Origin: Deltaproteobacteria bacterium UBA3076 | GTDB lineage: Bacteria > Desulfobacterota > Dissulfuribacteria > Dissulfuribacterales > UBA3076 | DNA: 11,570 nucleotides | Assembly (NCBI GenBank): GCA_002367355.1 | Contig: DFBQ01000169.1 | Span: 1-11,570 of the forward strand | Direction: 5' to 3' | In this document: positions 1 through 7,503 of the stretch, piece by piece | Numbering within the stretch: the first letter of the stretch is position 1 | How the letters are laid out: every line of letters starts with the position of its first letter | Translations under genes and position numbers: made by a program | The notes under the pieces: generated by a model | Seen by the model: only the letters and a program-made list of their open reading frames with translations | Told to the model about the DNA's origin: nothing | The model's database searches: none

Positions 1-419
1 TAGTCAATAACGTCCCGCAATTTATGGTCCACGACTTCATTGCAGCACTTCCTCAGGGCTATGACACAATGTTGGAAGAAAGGGGGCTCAATCTATCCGG
101 GGGGCAGCGCCAGAGGATAGCCATGGCAAGAGCGGTCCTCAGGAATCCTCCTTTGCTCATATTGGATGAAGCCACAAGCGCCCTTGACAGCATCTCTGAA
201 AAGGCGATCCAGAAGGCCCTTGATGAGGTAATGAAAGGCAGGACCACCATAGTGATTGCCCACAGGCTCTCCACGATCATCAACGCAGACCAGGTCATAG
301 TTATCGACCATGGTCGAATAGTAGACCGCGGGACCCATGAAGAATTAATAGGGAGCAGTGCCATCTACCAGGAGCTGTATCAGACCTGGGCCAGCAGTGA
401 TGAGAAGAAAGCCATATAA
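1..419 (+). CDS. msbA: MsbA-type lipid A/LPS ABC exporter, 3' end (partial)
   Basis: This is the C-terminal part of an ABC transporter nucleotide-binding domain. The 5' end lies outside the window, and the frame is open from base 3. Visible motifs in order are the ABC signature LSGGQRQR (codons at 93-116), Walker B with catalytic Glu (LLILDE, 153-170), the D-loop SALD and the H-loop histidine in IAHRLST (His codon 261-263). The stretch HDFI..LPQGYDT before the signature is typical of exporters that carry transmembrane and ATPase domains in one chain, such as MsbA. MsbA flips core-lipid A across the inner membrane using ATP. The ATPase part alone cannot separate MsbA from related lipid or peptide exporters; the assignment rests on the LPS genes that follow. 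The short tail after the H-loop region is of normal length and ends at a TAA, so the 3' end looks intact. Confidence 0.8.
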   Translation, partial: VNNVPQFMVHDFIAALPQGYDTMLEERGLNLSGGQRQRIAMARAVLRNPPLLILDEATSALDSISEKAIQKALDEVMKGRTTIVIAHRLSTIINADQVIVIDHGRIVDRGTHEELIGSSAIYQELYQTWASSDEKKAI

Positions 420-428
420 ATATTTTTT

Positions 429-442
429 ATCCTGTGAAGGAT
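429..442 (+). terminator. Possible weak terminator hairpin after the exporter gene
   Basis: A perfect 5-bp stem with a 4-base loop (ATCCT-GTGA-AGGAT) begins 9 bases after the exporter stop codon. It is preceded by a T-run and followed by AT-rich sequence, but no T-run directly abuts it on the + strand. Position fits a transcription end, but the stem is short, so this is weak evidence. Confidence 0.25.
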
Positions 443-478
443 GACAATTTATTATATTTTTTCTCTTCCCTAAAATGA

Positions 479-513
479 TTGACTTGGCCAAGTAGCAGGC
501 CTATAATTAGGTC
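479..513 (+). promoter_or_regulatory. Near-consensus sigma-70 promoter of the toxin-antitoxin pair
   Basis: The -35 box TTGACT (479-484) and the -10 box TATAAT (502-507) are separated by exactly 17 bases, the optimal spacing. The expected transcription start, about 7 bases past the -10 box, falls on or next to the A of the antitoxin ATG at 514. The mRNA may therefore have no 5' leader, and no Shine-Dalgarno sequence can be placed ahead of that ATG downstream of the predicted start. The call rests on the two hexamers and the spacing, which are clear in the sequence. Confidence 0.75.
483..492. promoter_or_regulatory. Palindromic operator candidate inside the promoter
   Basis: A perfect 10-base palindrome CTTGGCCAAG begins inside the -35 box and occupies the first half of the -35/-10 spacer. 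A second, shorter dyad (CCTA-TAAT-TAGG, 500-511) frames the -10 box. Phd/YefM-family antitoxins are known to repress their own operons by binding short palindromes at the promoter, so this is the natural candidate site. The binding itself is inferred. Confidence 0.5.
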
Positions 514-762
514 ATGAAAATTGCCAACATTGCGGAATTTAAAGATCACCTGGGCAGATACATAGCCCTGGTTGAACAAGGGGAGGAAATCGAGTTATGC
601 AAACGCAATGTCCCTGTTGCCAGAATTATTCCGTCACGAAAAGAAAGTATGGCAAATAAGACCAGACTTGGCTCCGGATTGAATAGCGTAACAATAAAAA
701 CGGATTTGACTGAACCTGCTTTTTCTTTTGATGACTGGCATATGCTGAAAGGAGAACAGTGA
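514..762 (+). CDS. Phd/YefM-family antitoxin
   Basis: This 82-residue protein has the Phd/YefM antitoxin layout. The N-terminal part (IAEFKDHLGRYIALVEQGEEIEL) followed by a PVARIIP strand at about residues 34-40 forms the dimeric DNA-binding fold. The remaining roughly 40 residues are a polar tail ending in an aromatic and acidic segment (FSFDDWHML), as expected for the part that wraps and blocks the toxin. In this family the antitoxin neutralises the partner nuclease and represses the operon. Its stop codon overlaps the toxin start by 4 bases (GTGA, 759-762), so the two are translationally coupled. The ATG at 514 fits the family N-terminus (MKIANIAEFK) and sits at the predicted transcription start. 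Length is normal for the family. Confidence 0.85.
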   Translation: MKIANIAEFKDHLGRYIALVEQGEEIELCKRNVPVARIIPSRKESMANKTRLGSGLNSVTIKTDLTEPAFSFDDWHMLKGEQ

Positions 763-1151
763 AATTATTGCTGGATACATGTTGTATTATCTGGGCGGTT
801 TCCGATCCATCCTCCCTTTCCGGCAAGGCAACAGATGTTCTTGAACGAGAAGATTTTGCAATATTCGTCTCTCCAATAAGCTGCGCTGAAATAGCATGTC
901 TTTCAGAACGTGGCCGAATTGAATTGGATCAACATTGGAAATTGTGGTTCAATTATTATCTCGAACTGAACGGATGGCAAATCAAGGATATTGATCTAAC
1001 CGTAATTCAAGAGGCTTATTCCCTGCCTGACTCTTTCCATTCGGATCCAGTGGACCGAATTATTACCGCAACAGCACGAATTCACGATCTTGTTCTTTTG
1101 ACTGCTGACAACAAAATACTAAGTTATCCCCATGTCAAAACCATCTGGTAG
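759..1151 (+). CDS. PIN-domain toxin, VapC-like ribonuclease
   Basis: A 130-residue single PIN domain. The acidic residues that bind the catalytic metal are in place: Asp6 in LLLDTCC, Glu44 in SCAEIA, Asp96/Asp99 in SDPVDR and Asp117 in LTADNKIL. Proteins of this family are Mg2+/Mn2+-dependent RNases that block translation, often by cutting tRNA or rRNA; the target here cannot be predicted. The start is GTG at 759, supported by AAAGGAG at 748-754 just upstream and by the 4-base overlap with the antitoxin. The gene ends with tandem TAG codons (1149-1154). All active-site residues are present, so the toxin should be active. The Phd antitoxin plus PIN toxin combination is common in environmental bacteria. 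The pair interrupts an otherwise LPS-related gene series, consistent with an accessory module. Confidence 0.88.
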   Translation: MKLLLDTCCIIWAVSDPSSLSGKATDVLEREDFAIFVSPISCAEIACLSERGRIELDQHWKLWFNYYLELNGWQIKDIDLTVIQEAYSLPDSFHSDPVDRIITATARIHDLVLLTADNKILSYPHVKTIW

Positions 1152-1239
1152 TAGATGTTCACCCCTCATCAAGGAGTATAAACGGTTCCCATAAAATAGA
1201 TGCGTTTCTTACTGACCGTTGATAAATTAGGATGGAACA

Positions 1240-2370
1240 TTGAGAATAGCTGTAGTGCGGAGAGAGTGTGGATTGGGGCTTGGAGGTGCGGAAGCTTACT
1301 GTGCTAACGTGTGTGCCTGGTTGACAAAGATGGGCCATAAGGTGACAGTAGTGGCGGACAAGTCTCTTTTGCCGGGGCTGCCGTTCTCCAGGGCCCCTGT
1401 GTGGGGAAGAGGGAGCATTCTTAAGAATTTGAGTTTTTTTTTGAATGCCGGCCAGGTCCTTAAAGCAGGCGATTTTGAAGTAAGCTATGGCCTTTCAAGA
1501 GTGGCCCCGGTAGATGTTCTCAGAATATCAGATCCGTTGCATGCCGCATGGCTGGATTTGGGTTATCGGAAAAGCACTAAGTTCAGACGCCTAAGGCCTA
1601 GACACAGGCTGCTTCTCTGGATGGAGGCCAAGGCCATCAAAGACGCCAAGGCTATCGTAACTAATTCCCGGTTAGTAAAAGACCAGGTGCAATATTATTA
1701 CAGCACCGGTGCTGAGAAAGTCACGGTTATTTACAATGGAGTAGATCTTAAACGGTTTCGCCCGATGACTCAAGAGGATAGGGTTTTAGCAAAAATATCA
1801 ATAGGCATTTCAGATGATACCACAGTCTTTGTTTTTGCAGGCTCTGATCTGCGCCGTAAGGGTCTAAGTCAACTCTTGTCCGCTTTTGCCAGGTTCAGGG
1901 AACAGCCTTTTATATTGTTAGTGGCAGGCTCGACCGGAAACAGGGACCTGAAGAAAAAAATAGAAGGAATGGGCCTGAATCAAAATGTCAAGTGGCTGGG
2001 ATATGTGAAAGATATGGAACGAGTATATGCCCTGGCAGACCTCTTTGTACTCCCGACCCATTACGACCCATTTGCCAATACCACCCTTGAGGCCATGGCC
2101 TGCGGGACCCCTGCTCTCACTACCAGGCAAAATGGGGCCGCGGAAATAGTTGAACAGGTCGCCTACTGGCTTGTGGTGGAAAGGCCTTGTCATAGAAGTA
2201 TAACTGAGGCACTCGATGCATTTACGGCACTTCCTGCGCAAGAGAGAAGACTGTTGGGTGAAAAGGCACATCGTATAACTCAAAATTTCACATGGCAGAG
2301 GCATATAGAACAACTCATCACCATATTGGGCCGGTATTCCAACCCCATAAAGACAGTTACCAAAACATAG
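1240..2370 (+). CDS. Family-4 glycosyltransferase, WaaG (RfaG)-like
   Basis: A 376-residue GT-B fold retaining glycosyltransferase. The N-terminal donor/acceptor domain opens with MRIAVV and a glycine-rich GLGLGGAE loop (residues 11-18). The C-terminal nucleotide-sugar domain has FVFAGSDLRRKGL (197-209) and the motif DPFANTTLEAMACG, where Asp276 stands in for the first Glu of the usual E-x7-E pair and Glu284 is the second. The overall pattern, including the VTVIYNGVD turn and RRKG, resembles WaaG, the LPS glucosyltransferase that adds the first outer-core hexose to heptose II. The exact sugar is not predictable. The start is TTG at 1240, with AGGA at 1229-1232 at good spacing. The gene follows the toxin-antitoxin pair by 88 bases and converges with the - strand operon. 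A T9 run at 1434-1442 (codons 65-68) could permit slippage. Confidence 0.82.
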   Translation: MRIAVVRRECGLGLGGAEAYCANVCAWLTKMGHKVTVVADKSLLPGLPFSRAPVWGRGSILKNLSFFLNAGQVLKAGDFEVSYGLSRVAPVDVLRISDPLHAAWLDLGYRKSTKFRRLRPRHRLLLWMEAKAIKDAKAIVTNSRLVKDQVQYYYSTGAEKVTVIYNGVDLKRFRPMTQEDRVLAKISIGISDDTTVFVFAGSDLRRKGLSQLLSAFARFREQPFILLVAGSTGNRDLKKKIEGMGLNQNVKWLGYVKDMERVYALADLFVLPTHYDPFANTTLEAMACGTPALTTRQNGAAEIVEQVAYWLVVERPCHRSITEALDAFTALPAQERRLLGEKAHRITQNFTWQRHIEQLITILGRYSNPIKTVTKT

Positions 2371-2382
2371 TTGGTCAACTAT
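2367..2382. terminator. Hairpin at the junction of convergent genes
   Basis: A perfect 6-bp inverted repeat with a 4-base loop (ATAGTT-GGTC-AACTAT) overlaps the stop codon of the + strand glycosyltransferase and lies 20 bases past the end of the - strand operon. Read on the - strand it is followed by GTTTTGG. The stem is AT-rich and no long T-run follows, so it is at best a weak bidirectional terminator, though no better candidate exists in this 31-base gap. Confidence 0.3.
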
Positions 2383-2401
2383 AATGCAACGTGCAGTGAA
2401 C

Positions 2402-3577
2402 TTATTTTTTTTGAGTTCCCAACTGAATATACATGCTAACCGTTTTTTCAACCATCCTTTCACGGCTGAATTTTTCAGCCACATGATATTGGGCTTTTTT
2501 GCCTATTAATTTCAGTTCTAACCTTTCCTTTTTGAGGAAGTCGTTCATGGACTTGGCCAGAACCGCGCTATCGTTTGATGGAACCATCGCCCCAATGGTT
2601 TCAGGTGTGTTGAATATGTCTATTATGCCATCTGTCTCTGTTGCAATTACCGGAAGGCCCGCTGACATTGCCTCAATAATTGCCATTCCCAGCCCCTCTC
2701 TTATTGAAGGATGAACAAAACAGTCTAAAGCTCTTAAAACAACAGGTACTTCTTCAGGTTTTTTAGGACCGAGAAAAAATACTCTTGATGTGATGTGGAG
2801 ATCATCTGCCTCCCTCTTTAGCTTTTTTTCAAGAGGTCCGTCTCCCGCAATGACCAGAAATGCTTCGGGTGCTGTCTCTGCCACCTGTGCAAAAGCATGT
2901 AACAGGATGTTGTGGGCCTTGGCCTTTTTCAGCCTGGCAACTATGCCGAACAGGAAACCTTTTTCTGGAAGATTCAGCCTTTTTCTGGCCTCCTCTTGAC
3001 CCATGGCAAAGTCATAAGCATTTGTATCAATTCCATTAAAAATGACTGTTACTTTTGAGGGCGCGAGGGATTTTGAATTGTAAAGCATGTCATCTTCAAC
3101 TGAATTGCTTATGCATATTGTCCTGTCAATTTTTTTGCATATTCGGTTGAATACAGCCCTTCTGTGGACATTTCGCAGGGTACCTGTGGCCCGTACAGTG
3201 TAAAAAAGTGTTGATACGTCAGTGCCCATTATTGCAAGGGAAGCATTCACAAGCGGCCTGTATCTTTGACAGTGGACAATGGAAATATGGTTTCTCTTTA
3301 TGAGATTGTGGAGTTTTAATACAGTAAAAGGATTAAAATGTCTGAACTGTTTTTTTGTAAGCCCGAGCGAAATAGCAGAAATTCCATTTCCTGTCATTCT
3401 GGAATCATTACTGTCTCCGTAAAAATAGCCTATCAAGGGGTTAAAGCCGCTTCTCGCCAAGCCTTTTAATACGTAATAGTGTACATGTTTGTCACGCGAG
3501 GAATCATCCAGCAGGTAAAGGCAATTGATAGGGGCTTTTGGCATTAAGGTTTCAAACATTTTTTTGAACAGCGGCAT
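2402..3577 (-). CDS. Family-4 glycosyltransferase, last gene of the operon
   Basis: A GT-B glycosyltransferase of up to 391 residues. The first strand of the fold is INCLYLLDD (17-25). The C-terminal Glycos_transf_1 domain contains VTVIFNGID (176-184), GIVARLKKAK (211-220), VIAGDGPLE (242-250) and REGLGMAIIEAMSAGLP, which carries an intact E-x7-E pair (Glu294 and Glu302) that contacts the donor sugar nucleotide. It probably adds a core or O-chain sugar on the cytoplasmic side; the specificity cannot be read. The start is uncertain. The longest frame (ATG 3577) overlaps the ligase gene by 26 bases, ATG 3559 overlaps it by 8, and ATG 3544 (residue 12) starts 7 bases after its stop. None has a clear Shine-Dalgarno sequence, so coupling to the upstream gene is likely. 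The 16 residues ahead of the first strand are not needed for the fold. An A8 run spans the last codons. Confidence 0.82.
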   Translation of the reverse strand: MPLFKKMFETLMPKAPINCLYLLDDSSRDKHVHYYVLKGLARSGFNPLIGYFYGDSNDSRMTGNGISAISLGLTKKQFRHFNPFTVLKLHNLIKRNHISIVHCQRYRPLVNASLAIMGTDVSTLFYTVRATGTLRNVHRRAVFNRICKKIDRTICISNSVEDDMLYNSKSLAPSKVTVIFNGIDTNAYDFAMGQEEARKRLNLPEKGFLFGIVARLKKAKAHNILLHAFAQVAETAPEAFLVIAGDGPLEKKLKREADDLHITSRVFFLGPKKPEEVPVVLRALDCFVHPSIREGLGMAIIEAMSAGLPVIATETDGIIDIFNTPETIGAMVPSNDSAVLAKSMNDFLKKERLELKLIGKKAQYHVAEKFSRERMVEKTVSMYIQLGTQKK

Positions 3578-4853
3578 ATGCTATGCCGGTTGGAACTGCC
3601 ATAAACAGCCAGTATAACGTTGATGATCCATGTCGAAAACCATCAGTAAACATGTTGGTCCCCCAAAACATGATCATGAATAACAGACTTGTAGCCATAA
3701 GTCCTTTGATTTCAGAATGATCATCATTTTTCCAGCAGGTCCACAGCATTCTTGCCTGGATTATTATTGTAATCAGGAGTGCCAGAGCACCCTGTATTCC
3801 TGTCTCAATAGCCAGCTCAAGAAATGCGTTATGGGCATGGACTACTTCGGTTTCTTTTATTATGTTCGGCATGACCTGCTTAATATTTTTTTTCCCAAGT
3901 CCAGTCCCTGTAAAAGGGTGTTTCAAAACTTCCTTTGTGAAGTTCAGGTATGCATATATCCTTAATGGAACGGAACCTCCCATATCTTTTGCTTTACGTA
4001 TTTCTCCTTGAAACATGAGATTCCAGTCTTCTCTTATGAAATACCGGGTATTGTCAGAAATAAATAGCGCGGAAACAGTGAGGCAGAAAAGCAGGGAGAA
4101 AATAGCGAAATATCTCTTGGCGGAGTTGTAAAAAAGAGGTAATGCAGCCATGCCAACAATGACAGAAAGGATAGCTCCACGCCGTCTGGTTGATATCAGC
4201 GTACATAGATTAACAAGCAAAAGTATCAGATTTCTGATCCGGTGTTGATGCTTCACTAGATATGTGAAGGCCACAGCTACTAGAAGGGTTAAATATATGC
4301 TGGTGTGTTTGATTCCATTTATAATTGAAGTTGATTTACCAAAAATAAAAATTTTCTTTACAATACTTGCCGACTCAACATTTCTGTCTGTGTCCAGGAA
4401 CCAGAATTCATCTTGGCTGACAAGCCACTGTGACATGAGTCCCAAATAAAAGACTAAAAAAACCACATTGGCAACTGTTACTATTTCCAGCCAGTCAATC
4501 TTTCTTCCATATTTTTCAGAAAAGAGGAGCAGTGAAATGAACATGCAAAAATTCAGGAGATATTCACTACAAAATACCCTGAGAGAATATTTCGGGTCCG
4601 GACTCATGAATATGGATATGAATGCAGAGACAAAAAGAAATCCCAGTGCCCAAGAGAGAGGATGACGGAAAAACTCACATAAAAGAGCGCAGGCTTCACT
4701 AAATTTGTTTTTGCCGGAACTGGTAATAGCGCTAAAGCATGTAATAATTATGAGAACGGAAAGGACATATCTTGGAGCAGTGCCTCCTATATGAAAGGGA
4801 ATAATTACCAGGAGAATAAAGAAAATGTATTTTAAAAAACCTTCAGCATGCAT
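3552..4853 (-). CDS. waaL: O-antigen ligase (WaaL/Wzy_C family)
   Basis: A 433-residue integral membrane protein with roughly ten to twelve hydrophobic segments. A cluster near the N-terminus (about 8-42, 66-113, 121-140) and more at 186-272 are followed by a long hydrophilic loop (about 273-350) and final membrane segments (about 353-375, 385-405, 412-430). The large loop contains HAHNAFLELAIETG with His341, the signature of the Wzy_C/WaaL fold, and STRRRGA (221-227) supplies the conserved arginines. WaaL joins undecaprenyl-linked O-polysaccharide to core-lipid A at the periplasmic face. Wzy polymerases share the fold. WaaL is preferred because the gene sits among core-assembly genes and no Wzx or other polymerase is nearby, but this is inference. 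Its start overlaps the kinase gene by 11 bases, and its stop overlaps or abuts the next glycosyltransferase. Confidence 0.78.
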   Translation of the reverse strand: MHAEGFLKYIFFILLVIIPFHIGGTAPRYVLSVLIIITCFSAITSSGKNKFSEACALLCEFFRHPLSWALGFLFVSAFISIFMSPDPKYSLRVFCSEYLLNFCMFISLLLFSEKYGRKIDWLEIVTVANVVFLVFYLGLMSQWLVSQDEFWFLDTDRNVESASIVKKIFIFGKSTSIINGIKHTSIYLTLLVAVAFTYLVKHQHRIRNLILLLVNLCTLISTRRRGAILSVIVGMAALPLFYNSAKRYFAIFSLLFCLTVSALFISDNTRYFIREDWNLMFQGEIRKAKDMGGSVPLRIYAYLNFTKEVLKHPFTGTGLGKKNIKQVMPNIIKETEVVHAHNAFLELAIETGIQGALALLITIIIQARMLWTCWKNDDHSEIKGLMATSLLFMIMFWGTNMFTDGFRHGSSTLYWLFMAVPTGIAYAAVQKNV

Positions 4854-6390
4854 TCCGTTTTCTCTTTAATCTGGTTTCTACCCTTTTGCGCAGATTTTTT
4901 AATAATATTGTACTTTCTTTTTCCCAGGGAATGTGCAGTCTGATATAGTGTATTAAAAAGTCATGGGTAATGTGCTCTCTTATTCTCCACATCTCCATGG
5001 ATGCACACATGTCTGTAATATCAGAAATCCTGTCTCTATCTTTTACTGCCTTTCTGATCCTGGTACTGTCAAGGTCAAACACAATAAACCGGTTTTTATC
5101 AGCGGGATTAAAACAGAAATTGGTTATTTTGCAATCGCCATGAAAAACTCCCTTTTCATGCATCTGCCACAGGAAATATGCCAGATCTTTTATTAGCCTG
5201 TCCCCTTGTTTACGATGCTTGAGAGCCTGCTTTATAATGGCTGTATTTGAATCTCCTGCCTCAATCCATGGCGATAGCATTGCTCCATAGATACTCTTCC
5301 AGGGATTCCCTGTGTGGATTGCAACCAGAGGTAAGGGTGTTGATATGTGGCGCAAGAGGAGATTCCGGGAGGTATGCCATGCACGAAGCACCCTGGGAGT
5401 CTTGAAAAGATAGAATATGGACTTCAAGTTACCGGAACTTCGGTATGTCTTCAGAAAATATTTTGTTGATTCTGTACTGATCTTGAGACAGAGCGTGTGC
5501 CTGGAATTTTTCAGGATGTTTTCCGGGCTCTGGAGTTTTTCAGGGTGTTTAACAAAGGAAATCAAGAGGTCTGACAAGTGTTCAGGGCACTGTTCAGACC
5601 TTAATATGACAGTTTTGCCATGCCTGGTCTTAACGGTTTTTTTGAGAATCCTTCTTGTTCCCTTTTTGTCCCAATGGCGCCGCATCCGCTTAAGTGCTCT
5701 CTCTTGAATCCCATAGCGTTGCTTTCTGTCTTTTAGTTCAGGCCACTTTTGGGATAAAAGGCTCGTGAACTCCAGGATTTCCCATTTTCTTACCATATCC
5801 CACAGAGGAGGCATGATATAGGAAAGTTGGTCAAACCGCTCCCTAATATTCAATGGTCTGTCAAACAATCTGGCCCTGTGCAGGTCTATGAGTACAAATC
5901 GTTCTTTGCGTCTGTCAAAGATGACATTATTAAGATGGAAATCAGGCTGGAAAACGCCAAATTCAGAAATGCCGGCAATAAATTGAAAAAACAGGTTGAT
6001 AACCCTCTTTTTTTGAGTTCTTGTCAGCCCTGGCCACTCATCGCAGAGAAATGATTCAAGATCAGGGCCTTCAATTTCAGACGCTACAAAATAGCTCCAG
6101 CCGCCACTTTTGCCATATGCCGCCGGCGGAGCTGTATAGCTGCCGATGTGCAGCCTGGTTGCAATCTTCCATTCTTTTCTGGCAGGGTCCCTGAAAAGGG
6201 AAATTGGAATATGTCCCAACTTGAACGCCTTTATATAATAGCCCTTGCAACAGAACACCTTTCGCCTTGCGGCCTCTTTAACGAGGCGCATGCTTTCGGA
6301 ATTCCACAGTGATTCCGGATCAAAGGCCGGATCACAGATTTCCCAGTTTTTCTCAGAGGGACATGGAGGCAGAGGCAAATGACGGTTCAT
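4843..6390 (-). CDS. Tandem two-domain LPS kinase (Kdo/WaaP/InaA family)
   Basis: A 515-residue protein made of two protein-kinase-like domains of the LPS kinase superfamily, joined by a basic linker of about 90 residues (about 215-300). Domain 1 has the ATP-binding Lys54 (YYIKAFK), a KEW helix motif (Glu73), the catalytic loop QPDFHLNN (Asp150, Asn155) and metal-binding Asp169 (LIDLHRA). Domain 2 has Lys314 (YFLKTY), the catalytic loop HGDCKITN (Asp419, Asn424) and Asp439 (VFDLDSTR). Spacings between these residues are almost the same in both halves (96 and 105, then 19 and 20). Known relatives phosphorylate Kdo or heptose of the LPS core in the cytoplasm and are usually single-domain, about 240-270 residues. 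Domain 1 has Gln148 where the loop usually has His, and domain 2 has Ala337 in place of the helix Glu. Start ATG 6390 lies 19 bases after the upstream gene, with no clear Shine-Dalgarno sequence. Confidence 0.78.
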   Translation of the reverse strand: MNRHLPLPPCPSEKNWEICDPAFDPESLWNSESMRLVKEAARRKVFCCKGYYIKAFKLGHIPISLFRDPARKEWKIATRLHIGSYTAPPAAYGKSGGWSYFVASEIEGPDLESFLCDEWPGLTRTQKKRVINLFFQFIAGISEFGVFQPDFHLNNVIFDRRKERFVLIDLHRARLFDRPLNIRERFDQLSYIMPPLWDMVRKWEILEFTSLLSQKWPELKDRKQRYGIQERALKRMRRHWDKKGTRRILKKTVKTRHGKTVILRSEQCPEHLSDLLISFVKHPEKLQSPENILKNSRHTLCLKISTESTKYFLKTYRSSGNLKSIFYLFKTPRVLRAWHTSRNLLLRHISTPLPLVAIHTGNPWKSIYGAMLSPWIEAGDSNTAIIKQALKHRKQGDRLIKDLAYFLWQMHEKGVFHGDCKITNFCFNPADKNRFIVFDLDSTRIRKAVKDRDRISDITDMCASMEMWRIREHITHDFLIHYIRLHIPWEKESTILLKNLRKRVETRLKRKRNAC

Positions 6391-6409
6391 GATTGAGATG
6401 GGTGAGTTC

Positions 6410-7489
6410 TTATAAAACGCCTAATGAGGCCGCAAGAGTAAGTATCTTTTCGGCCCTTGCATCCCATGAATACTCTTTGGCCTTTTCCCAGGCAGCCATG
6501 GAAAGGGTGGCCTCAAGGCCGGGGTCGTTTACCAGTGTCAGTATGGCCTTTGCAAGGTCTTCAGGGCTGTCAGGGGTGAAAAATACACACTCCTTTTCTG
6601 AGGCTATTTCTCGAATACTGGGAAGATCTGAGGCTACAACAGATACACCGCTTGACATGTATTCCAAAAGTTTGAGAGGAGAGGTGTATAGCCGGCTTGT
6701 TATAGATTGAGCAGAATTAGGCAGTATGGCAATTCTGGCCTTTTGCAACTCAGTCCTGACAGACTTGTTAGGCAGATGACCGAGCAGCCTTACCTTTTGC
6801 CTAACTGGTTCGGGTATTATATCTCTGTCTGTCTCTCCGATCATCACCAGTTCAAGATCAGGTAACATGTTAAGTGCGCTGAAAAGGGTCTCAATTCCCT
6901 TCCATTTATAATAAGTGGTACCTGCATAGAATATCTGCCTCACAGGTCCGGAACGATCCTTTTCCGGAAAATCGTTGTTGCAAAAGGTGCCGCTAGGTAT
7001 TACAGTGCAAGGAGGTGTCTCATAGAGTTCCTCCCATCGTCTCTGAAGCCCCTCGCTTATGAATATCAGGCCCTTGGCATTTTGGGCAATTTGTTCTTCC
7101 ATTTGAGAGAGGTCTTTACGGCCCGGATGTTTGTCCTTGAGGATTTCGTGTACCTCAAAGATAACCGCAAGTCCTTTACCGCACAGTCTTGCTGCCAGTT
7201 TTGGATGTCTTGAGATAATGATATCAAACCTAACGGTTCTGATTAGCCTGTCAAACCGCCGATTAAAGATCATGTTTGAGATAATTGGCCCAATATTTCT
7301 GTTTATACTTTTGACTATTAATTGTTCAGGCCTGGAAATGCCAAGACCGGAAAACATATTGCCCTGAATGTCCGCTGCAATTGTTACTTCAGTTTTCCGG
7401 GCCAATGCTGCACAGGTTGCAGTGATCTGAACGCTTCTGGCCTTTTGTGATGGCAAAGGTTCCGGATATACGTAGAGGATTTTGGCCAT
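6410..7489 (-). CDS. Family-4 glycosyltransferase (GT-B fold)
   Basis: A 359-residue glycosyltransferase. The N-terminus (MAKILYVYPEPLPSQKARSVQ) gives the first strand and acceptor-side loop. The C-terminal domain shows IFYAGTTYYKWKGIETLF (186-203), LELVMIGE, and SPLKLLEYMSSGVSVVAS (270-287), with Glu276 as the donor-binding residue. The position eight residues before it is Tyr268, so the first Glu of the E-x7-E pair is absent. The KLLEYMSSG form is a common variant in GT4 enzymes. It probably transfers a hexose or similar sugar to the LPS core; donor and acceptor are unknown. The start ATG at 7489 is supported by AAGGAC on the - strand a few bases upstream. The gene lies 14 bases after the heptosyltransferase stop, within the operon. 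Confidence 0.8.
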   Translation of the reverse strand: MAKILYVYPEPLPSQKARSVQITATCAALARKTEVTIAADIQGNMFSGLGISRPEQLIVKSINRNIGPIISNMIFNRRFDRLIRTVRFDIIISRHPKLAARLCGKGLAVIFEVHEILKDKHPGRKDLSQMEEQIAQNAKGLIFISEGLQRRWEELYETPPCTVIPSGTFCNNDFPEKDRSGPVRQIFYAGTTYYKWKGIETLFSALNMLPDLELVMIGETDRDIIPEPVRQKVRLLGHLPNKSVRTELQKARIAILPNSAQSITSRLYTSPLKLLEYMSSGVSVVASDLPSIREIASEKECVFFTPDSPEDLAKAILTLVNDPGLEATLSMAAWEKAKEYSWDARAEKILTLAASLGVL

Positions 7490-7503
7490 TTTGTCCTTAC
7501 GTT

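Noticed and set aside
1181..1220. Inverted repeat AACGGT ... ACCGTT ahead of the WaaG-like gene
   Set aside because: Six-base arms 28 bases apart without other symmetry are expected by chance, and the segment shows no clear promoter that they would control.
1918..2484. A 188-residue - strand open frame across the glycosyltransferase end
   Set aside because: It lies antisense to two well-supported glycosyltransferase genes, its translation shows no recognisable domain, and its composition is that of a shadow frame.
6652..6679. Loss of the first Glu of the E-x7-E pair in the 6410-7489 glycosyltransferase as a sign of inactivity
   Set aside because: The KLLEYMSSG variant without the first Glu is common among GT4 enzymes, and the second Glu and the rest of the fold are intact.
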